DNA of 64,000 bases from Allium sativum. Its lineage: Eukaryota; Streptophyta; Magnoliopsida; Asparagales; Amaryllidaceae. The stretch covers positions 89,982,599 through 90,046,598 of the forward strand of contig CM060911.1 of NCBI GenBank assembly GCA_030737875.1, read 5' to 3'. Position 1 is the first letter of the stretch. Each line of letters begins with the position of its first letter. This document shows, piece after piece, positions 57,601 through 64,000 of the stretch. The notes below the pieces were generated by a model, which did no database searches, was not told the origin of the DNA, and saw only the letters and a list, made by a program, of their open reading frames with translations. Both the position numbers and the translations under genes were made by a program.

Positions 57601-58111
57601 CGTATTGATTCGAAAAATTATGAAATTTGGAACCTAGCAATAATTTGATATCACGGATCCCACAAAACTGGTTTCGTCGAAATCCGAGGTCGTTTGCAAA
57701 ATTCCCGTTTTTAAGGGCCTGAATTCCATAGCGACTATTTAGAAATTTCAACTGGACATATCTTTTGATTCCCGCTATGAAATCTCGATTTTTCGGATTC
57801 GTTGGAAAGATATTACCAATTAGATCCTAATGTTTTTGGTTTCACTAAAATCCGGATTGATTTGCACCCGGTATATTCAATTGAAGTTTGAAATCGAATT
57901 ATCGAACTACCGCGCCATTTTCAATTCCTTTTATAATTATATATAATTATTTATATTCTAACGACGACGCGTTTAAATATATATGTTCGAATTATATTCA
58001 AAATAAATTTCTCGTCGATATTATATAAAATAATTCATTTTAAATAATCAAAATTCGCTAAAATTGCCAAAATAAAAATTTTAAACTGGCCCAGATTTTC
58101 GGGTTGTTACA
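51612..58111 (-). repeat. Element E, 5' LTR (6500 bp)
   Basis: Uninterrupted LTR and the best template for reading the split 3' copy. In element sense: start TGTAACAACCCG (58111), two GACGAAACCAG-like blocks, the GC-rich segment (about 56800-57170) ending near a GTAAGT donor, hairpin repeats (56310-56550), the donor/palindrome near 56219, the 27-bp array (54930-55165), the shared block (51930-52080) and the end at 51612. The ORFs at 56808-57173 lie in the GC-rich segment. Confidence 0.92.
54930..55165. repeat. 27-bp tandem array, E 5' LTR
   Basis: About eight copies of the same unit as at 26500-26767, one fewer than in the 3' LTR. Confidence 0.88.
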
Positions 58112-58116
58112 GGGGA
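58112..58116. repeat. Target site duplication of element E, right
   Basis: GGGGA, matching 23187-23191. Confidence 0.9.
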
Positions 58117-58755
58117 CCAAGCATAGGTGGAAAGCTTGTGTCAAGCATGGGGGACCCTTTTCAAACCAGTAACCCATTAAGTATCTTTGTGAGCTCGTGT
58201 TAGATCGAGGACGGGACATGCTTACTGGGTTTGATTGTAAGAGGTCAAAACAGGTAACGGTAGCAACGCAAGTCCAACGGGGTCATGCAATTGCGTGGGC
58301 CCGGGCTGGTAGGTAAAACGTTGTTGCATCGTGTAGATATAAACTGTGCATCTTTAGTGGTATTCGGGTTGCCACTTTGGGGAATGATACACCCCACTGT
58401 GGGACCAGCACGGGTATCAACGAGTTAGAGAGCCAATCGCATGGGGGTAGTGGGTACACTAGTGGAGATAGGGGCAGGCGGCACCTATGAAGACTGCTAG
58501 GGGTACACGAGACTACGATTATAATTATTATGTTCAGTAGGCGGGATCGGCTTTTGGGGTGACTAGTAATGGGGCAGTATAGTAATTATCCTATAGTGAT
58601 TAGGAGCGAGATTAACGCCAGAATACTCCTCTTGTTTGTTTTGTCTTGCCCACTTGTTTCACAGTCATTCCTTGTTTTACTAGTTTATGCCTTATACTAA
58701 TTACTTTAATGATTATACTGTTAAAGTTATTGGACTCGCCAGACTTTATGTCTGA
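58117..58755 (+). mobile_element. Element D, LTR, downstream part
   Basis: Continues D beyond E. It aligns with 61026-61590 of H (shared AGTAACCCA, AGCGGTCAAAA-like and CCAGACTT motifs). It stops at TGTCTGA, where H starts. By comparison with H, about 0.45 kb of the D LTR should lie beyond the right edge. Confidence 0.78.
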
Positions 58756-59255
58756 TGTAACACCCCAAATTTTTTGAGAATATTAAAATTAACAAATTTA
58801 AGAACACTTAATTTTTAGAAGAAGAATTAAGTGAAATGGGTTGTGCTATTACGTTCGTCTCGAAATTTTGGTCAAGATAGAAATTTGGTTTGCATAAAAC
58901 GGATACCTTATGAAGAAGTTATTAAGCCTTGAAGTTTGTATGCATATGAGAAAAAAATATATAGATAAATATAAAAAAAATATGCAAAAAAGTTCTAAAT
59001 ATCGAATTGGGAGGGGGAATAACCAAACCGGCCCATTTTTGAGGTCGACCCGAGCCCTGCTGGATCGATCAGGGGTTGATTCAGGGTGTTTGGCTATCAA
59101 CCCGTGGGACAATTCGCTCTAAGGAAGATGTGGCATCTGATTGGTTCTGATGGACTCCTTGCTGAGCCATTAGGGCCGATGTGGCTATTCTATCTTGTCT
59201 GAATGTCTTTGATTTGCTCTAGGTTAATCTGACGGTTCCTATTAAATCAAACTTC

Positions 59256-59263
59256 TATATAAG
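59256..59263 (+). promoter_or_regulatory. Candidate TATA box, element H
   Basis: TATATAAG in the context AAACTTC-TATATAAG, conserved with D at 21573. Confidence 0.55.
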
Positions 59264-59689
59264 CAACCTAATACCTCAAACCTAAATCATATTAAAAATC
59301 AAAACAAGAGTCGTCATGCCGCCATTGGATAACCTCGAGTAGCCACCGTTAAACTTGAAGCAAATTAAAAGAGACAAACCAAATCAAACAAAAATTAAAC
59401 TAAAACAACGATTGTCTACCTCAAAGGAGAGCATTTCAACTTCAGAATACAGATTCCAGAAATCAAAATTGTCTTTTGTATGTGTAGTTATCTTTTAGAT
59501 GTAAATAAATTTAATACCTGATTTGATATAAAGTGAAAAATAGAATTATACCATGTTGTATAATATTGACGATGCTAATTCATGTTTGTTTCTTGTGATG
59601 ATTTTATCATGAATTATCTTGGAATGTTTGTGGCTTATTGAACTTGGTGTTGGATCTATTAAAGATTGAGAATGAAACCATCAATATCA

Positions 59690-59821
59690 TATGCAAGTTA
59701 TATGTTTCATGTTAAAATATACATATATATGTTTATATGATTAATGCAAGTTGTATGTATTATGTTAGATCCAAGTCAAGATCTACATATATATATTCAT
59801 ATGCTTTATGTTAGATTCATA

Positions 59822-59865
<44 letters not shown>

Positions 59866-60260
59866 CATATGTTCATATGCAAGTTTACAAGTTTTATGTT
59901 GGATCCATGTCAAGATCTATCCAGTTTCATATGATTAATGCAAGTTATATGTTTTATGATAGATCCAAGTCACGAACTAATTATACACATGTTCATATGC
60001 AAGTTACATGTTAGATCCAAAACTAGATCTATATTTATATGCATCTTTGTAAAGTGGACTTATGAAAGTTCACCTTGTTAGATCTAGTTCACACCTATAT
60101 GTTAATATTAAAATTATACATGCCTTGGAATTGGACATGTCATGATTATGTCATATGCTAGTTTATAATTGAGGTTATGTTCATACATGCCTAGATCTAC
60201 ATATTAACATGTTTTAGGCTTGTGATTATCTAAGTCTAAATTATATGCAAGTTCATGTGA
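59690..60260. repeat. CATATGCAAGTT / AGATCCAAGTCAAGATCT repeats in H LTR
   Basis: A degenerate unit of about 70 bp contains ATGCAAGTT, ATGTTTTATGTTAGATCC and CAAGATCTA motifs plus a TA run. Related to the D array at 21890-22330. Confidence 0.8.
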
Positions 60261-60595
60261 CATGTTAAATTATATAAATAAAGTTTTACACAAAATTTAC
60301 ATGTTTGGTTGAATCTATATTACGCATGTTCCCTTCTTTACCTCTTGTTTATAAATTGGGCTAATATGCGGGCCCAATGATTTTATGTGATTAATACGAA
60401 TGAACAAACGGGGGTAAAGTTGGGATAGTTATTAAATCAAAACATGTTAATAATGTAGGTGGGACCTAAACCATGTAAACGGTTAAGGCCATGAATGGTA
60501 TAATTTATACCATTAGTCTTGAACATAATTAAAATATGTGACATGAAACACTTGTAGAAAATTCACATACATAAAATGCAAAAGATGAATATGCC

Positions 60596-60785
60596 TAACC
60601 CGAGGTTAGAATGAGTTGTGGTGTAAAACTGCTCAGAACCGACTGGCACATCCAGTAACCACAACAATACCTGTCTAAGTGCATCAAGCCCAGAAAGACC
60701 CGAGGTTAGACTGAGTTGTGGTGTAAAACTGCCCGGAACCGACCGGCACATCCAGTAACCACAACAGTACCTGTCTAATGTGAGT
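60596..60785. repeat. 98-bp direct repeat in H LTR
   Basis: Two copies with CCCGAGGTTAGA, GAGTTGTGGTGTAAAACTGC and CACATCCAGTAACCACAAC motifs. The D LTR has a homologous pair at 22797-23015. Confidence 0.85.
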
Positions 60786-62002
60786 GGTTGGTGCTTTAAT
60801 TAATTAATTAAAGCTCACGAACAATCAAGCTAGAAATGGTGAGGTTAAGTAATTAAGGGAACACTTAACCAACTTAACATGTTAACAAGACAAGATTGGT
60901 GGTTTTAAGTAATTGAGGAAACACTTAACCAACTTAACATGTTAACTCGACAAGCTTGATAGGAGTTAAGTCAAACCAAGGACACTTAACCAATTTAGCA
61001 TGTTGACTTGAAAAACCCTAGTAACGGGGACCCATTTCAGCAGTAACCCACATGGATGTATCAGGGTACCCTTAACTAGGCAGGGTGGGGCACGATTACT
61101 AGGCTGAATATAAGCGGTCAAAAGGGCAGCGGTTAGGTGCATCAGTGTAGGTTCTGACGCAGTACGGGCATGCATGGGCTCCGGAGTGGAAAACCCAAGC
61201 ACTGGGCACCAGGCGTACACATGTGCATCTTTGAATCGTGTCAGGGTTGCCATTATAGGACTTGATACACCCTATACTGGAACCAGCACAAGTACTTAAA
61301 AATCATGTGGGGCCGCATGACACCAGGAATACATGAATGCGAGTAGGAGCCGATCAATACATGAATGGGATCACTTTATCATGAACATACATTGCTAGTT
61401 AAACAACTCTTAGTGGGTGCAGAGAAGTAAAAGTGGGTGCGATAACCAAATCTAGTTAAATCTTACTTTACCTCGTTTTAGGACTACCCTATCCTTGTGG
61501 TATCATTCTAAGTTCAGTTTATTCATGTCATATTCTTTTACTTGTTTACATGCTATTAAATAACTGGGCTTACCAGACTTATGTGTGACCCATTTTCCTT
61601 TCGCTTCTTTTCTTGCGTTTCTCCCCCCTCCCAAGGTCCGCAGGGAGGAAACACTTCTGCTTAGACCAGGTTAGCCAAAGCTTGCAGACCGTGGATGTAA
61701 TGCTTGGACTTTCCTTTTTTAGCTATGGCTATGGTCAAGCACTTACTGGGGATTTATGTAATTTTATTTTCATTATTACTTCTTTATGTTTTCAAGACAG
61801 ATGAAAAGTTGTAATAAATTGGAAGGTTGAAAAAGTTGTCGAATTGTTGTGTTGAACAAGTATTTATGAAATAATATTGATCTTTTTCCGCTACATAAAT
61901 TTTCTGTCTTGTAATTTATTAGTATCTTGTACCTTAAAACGTTCCACCGAAGTTAAGGCATTCCCTTTGAGAGTGGCCTTAATGGAGGTGGGGTGTTACA
62001 CT

Positions 62003-62014
62003 TGGTATTAGAGC
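62003..62014 (+). other. Primer-binding site of element H
   Basis: TGGTATTAGAGC, one base different (T for C) from the site in the other elements; most likely still initiator tRNA-Met. Confidence 0.85.
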
Positions 62015-62159
62015 TAAAGGTTACCAGATCGGATAAAATTTTTGAAACTATTTTTCAAAAAGAAGTCATAAAGAAGCATTTTCAAGAAAAAGTGTTAATT
62101 CAAAGCCTTATGCACTATCTTTCTATCCTTCGTTTTGAATCTTTCCTTTTTGTTTCATT

Positions 62160-62206
62160 ATGTCTGGGGATCTTAACCTTCCAGAGGGTGTACCGATAAC
62201 TGGCTG
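62160..62206 (+). pseudogene. Possible gag start of element H, truncated
   Basis: An ATG after a pyrimidine-rich stretch opens a frame reading MSGDLNLPEGVPITG before element I interrupts it. Distance from the primer-binding site (about 150 nt) suits a gag start, but 15 residues carry no diagnostic domain. Confidence 0.3.
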
Positions 62207-62834
62207 TGTAACGACCCGCATTCTACGCATCATAGGATCGTAGGATATTTATTTCTTTCACATACGAAGTCGTATGGTCATGTAACTTTGGGAGACGACT
62301 ATTGGGGTCATTTCCCATGTTCATGATTTTTCCCGATTTTTAAATAACCATTTTACCCCTAGTTGGCACTGTTTTGGCCATAACTTTTGACTGGAAATGA
62401 ATTTTGACCTGAAACCACTTCCATTGGCTTTGAATGATAGTTTCTCTTTCCGTAGAGTGGTCACATTAGCCAAACGGACTCACCGTTTGGGAGATATGGC
62501 TGAAACAAGTTTCAGATGGAGAAAAACAGCTTAATTGGGCTTAACCGGGTGATTAGCGGCTAGGCCCAAGGGGAATTTCGGGTTTAGAGGTATAGGAGGT
62601 CTGATTAGGGTTAGGTTATCACTTTCATTTCAGTTTTGAGCCGCCACAAACCTCCTTGACACCTTAGTAATGGCTTCCAACATCTAAAACACCCCAAATC
62701 ACTCTCTAATTGAAGATTAGGCTTAGCAACACCAAATTAAGGGGAAAAAGCACCAAAGCAAGGTTGGAACTGCTGTTAGACATCAGTATTCGCCCCAAAT
62801 CAGAGGAGTTTCAGTTCTGAGAATTTCATTTGTG

Positions 62835-62850
62835 GCCAAGGTGAGTGATA
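62835..62850 (+). promoter_or_regulatory. Candidate splice donor, element I
   Basis: CCAAG|GTGAGTGATAG with GT at 62841-62842; a good match to the plant donor consensus. Confidence 0.45.
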
Positions 62851-63224
62851 GCATCATTTTGACACTAATTACGGTTAATTAAGGGTAATTAGTAAGGATT
62901 AGCGAATTTATATGTAAATAAATTCTGGAAAAATTCTTAAAATTCTAAAATAATGTTTTAAGGCTCTGTTAGAAATTTGGCTTAATTTCGATGTGTTTTG
63001 CTAATTGTATGCTTAAGTATGATTAAGAGTGCTTAAGGGAAAATATGAAGTTTTAGCTACTTTTGATCCATTTTGATTCATTTGAATTGTTGGTTGTTGT
63101 TTGTGGTTGCTATTACATGTTGCTATGACTCTGTGGTATGTTTCATGATTGATTAGAATAGTTAAATTGCTCGAAAACGTCGTCGAATGGCGTAGAAAGC
63201 TTGCTGGAAAATTGCAGAAGTGTG

Positions 63225-63725
63225 CAGGTTCCGAACCGGTTCGGATCGGAGAAAGGGGGTCGGATCGGATTTGTGAACTGACCAAGGGGATTCGAACTGG
63301 ATTGGAACTTGTCGCTGGGGAAGGCTTGGCAAAAAGGAAGGCTGTTCACTTAGAGTTGGGGTGGACAAGGGGATCGGATCGGAGTAAGCTAGGGAGCGGA
63401 GCGGATCGGATCGGAAGAGTGATTGGAGGCCAGATCGGATCGATTGAGACGCAGGGCTCGGATCGGAAGCAAACACTCGGGAGAACTAGCAAGAGGGAAA
63501 GCCACGCGGATCAGATGGCCAGGAGGGATCGGATCGGAATACGTGAAGAAATAAGCTAGGGATCGGAGCGTTGGAAGGAAGGATACCCGACCCGACCTGG
63601 AGGAGGACCCCGACCCGACCCGGAGCGAAGTACCCGACCCGAATCGAATGAAAGAAGACCCGAACCCAGAGGAAGATGGCACTCCGAACCGAACCGAGCA
63701 TGGGTGACCGAACCGAACCGAATTC
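63225..63725. repeat. GGATCGGA / CCCGACCCG-rich degenerate repeats
   Basis: The first half has many GGATCGGATCGGA-like motifs. The second half switches to CCGACCCGACCC- and CCGAACCGAACC-like motifs, roughly the complementary composition. CpG-rich, unlike the AT-rich surroundings. Confidence 0.75.
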
Positions 63726-64000
63726 TAGAGCTGCTACTGCACGACAACTTTTCTGAAGACCCACTCCAATTCGACCAAACCCGAGATGCAAAGGAAGTCC
63801 AAATGAGAAGTTAGAGCTTAAGATTCAGATGGGAATCAACGAGTTCACTTCATGGTTGGGCTTTGCTGCGGGACGCGTGCTAAGGAGTTATCGACACCCA
63901 TAGCTTTGGACCCCTATGGTAGGAGGTACGAAGGCGGATTCAGGGCCATTATGGCATTGGTAGAACCAAGGGCTATGACCAATGAAGTGGGTCATTGAAA

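Larger units (their letters stand above)
23192..58111 (-). mobile_element. Element E: complete minus-strand non-autonomous LTR retrotransposon (LARD-like), carrying F
   Basis: The two LTRs of about 6.5 kb start TGTAACAACCCG and end TTTTCACA in element sense. The element is bordered by GGGGA duplications. Without the nested F it is about 14.1 kb. Its interior (50573-51611) is only 1039 bp and has a primer-binding site, a polypurine tract and no coding sequence. LTR copies are nearly identical by eye; for example 25021-25140 matches 53421-53540 without differences I could see. A non-autonomous member is the natural reading. Confidence 0.9.
58756..62000 (+). mobile_element. Element H, 5' LTR (3245 bp)
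   Basis: Starts TGTAACACCCC, ends GGGTGTTACA next to a primer-binding site. It contains a TATA box at 59256, AT-rich repeats (about 59690-60260), a (TA)n run (about 59828-59862), a 98-bp two-copy repeat (about 60600-60780), and about three copies of a unit with ACACTTAACCAACTTAACATG (about 60846-61010). It is related to D but unlike the B/C/E/F/G group and lacks their shared blocks. ORFs here are repeat sequence. Confidence 0.85.
62001..62206 (+). mobile_element. Element H leader, cut by element I
   Basis: Begins with a primer-binding site variant and continues 200 bp to the insertion of I. I see no counterpart of the covarying leader hairpin of B/C/E/F. A candidate gag start lies at its end. 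Confidence 0.78.
62207..64000 (+). mobile_element. Element I, LTR, partial
   Basis: Starts TGTAACGACCCGC inside the leader of H and runs off the right edge. It contains a GC-richer segment with a donor candidate CCAAG|GTGAGT (GT at 62841), then AT-rich sequence, then a GGATCGG/CCCGACCCG-rich zone (about 63225-63725). The several ORFs at 63013-63791 lie in that zone and overlap in many frames, as expected of a biased repeat. Without the far end, orientation rests on the TG start and the plus-sense donor. Confidence 0.65.

Noticed and set aside
63149..63559. 136-codon ORF in element I
   Set aside because: It lies in the GGATCGG repeat zone, where long ORFs occur on both strands; no domain.

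Overview
The window is plant nuclear DNA, almost certainly from a repeat-rich seed plant; I cannot name the species. Five primer-binding sites resemble the 3' end of plant initiator tRNA-Met. The only real coding remnant is a Ty3/gypsy chromovirus polyprotein, probably Tekay/Del type, with a CHROMO-like C terminus. I recognise no host gene, tRNA, rRNA or CRISPR array. Almost every base can be assigned to LTR retrotransposons inserted into one another. I name them A to I.

Layout. A (19464-21072) is an old plus-strand LTR remnant related to E. B is a minus-strand element: its interior (1-883) runs off the left edge, and its LTR (884-2723 plus 16470-19463, about 4.8 kb) is split by C. C (2724-16464) is a complete plus-strand element with 6.2-kb LTRs, a 1.4-kb non-coding interior and target duplication ATTAC. 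D is a plus-strand LTR (21073-23191 plus 58117-58755) interrupted by E and cut off by H. E (23192-58111) is a minus-strand element with 6.5-kb LTRs, a 1.0-kb non-coding interior and target duplication GGGGA. F (28555-49388) is a plus-strand element inside the 3' LTR of E, with target duplication CAGGG and a decayed gag-pol at 39659-43902. G (29588-35176) is a minus-strand solo LTR inside the 5' LTR of F. H (LTR 58756-62000) lies in D. I (LTR from 62207) lies in the leader of H and runs off the right edge. The deepest nest is A > D > E > F > G.

How the parts work together. F belongs to a coding family. C and E keep LTRs, primer-binding site and polypurine tract but have no coding room, so they look like large retrotransposon derivatives (LARDs) that would need proteins supplied in trans. 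B, C, E and F share cis-acting blocks although the rest of their LTRs has diverged. One is a leader hairpin just downstream of the primer-binding site whose stems vary by compensatory changes. Another is a block about 0.4 kb before the LTR end. A third is a module of about 140 bp that sits in the LTR in some families and in the interior in others. Several LTRs have a GC-rich first-exon-like segment followed by a GTGAG-type splice-donor candidate embedded in a short palindrome. F also has a strong acceptor candidate 10 nt before the gag ATG.

The strongest unexplained signals are the covarying leader hairpins, the donor/palindrome motif, the 2-kb hierarchical repeat array in the LTR of C, and the large inverted repeat formed by G inside F. 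All homology, identity and folding statements come from reading the sequence by eye.
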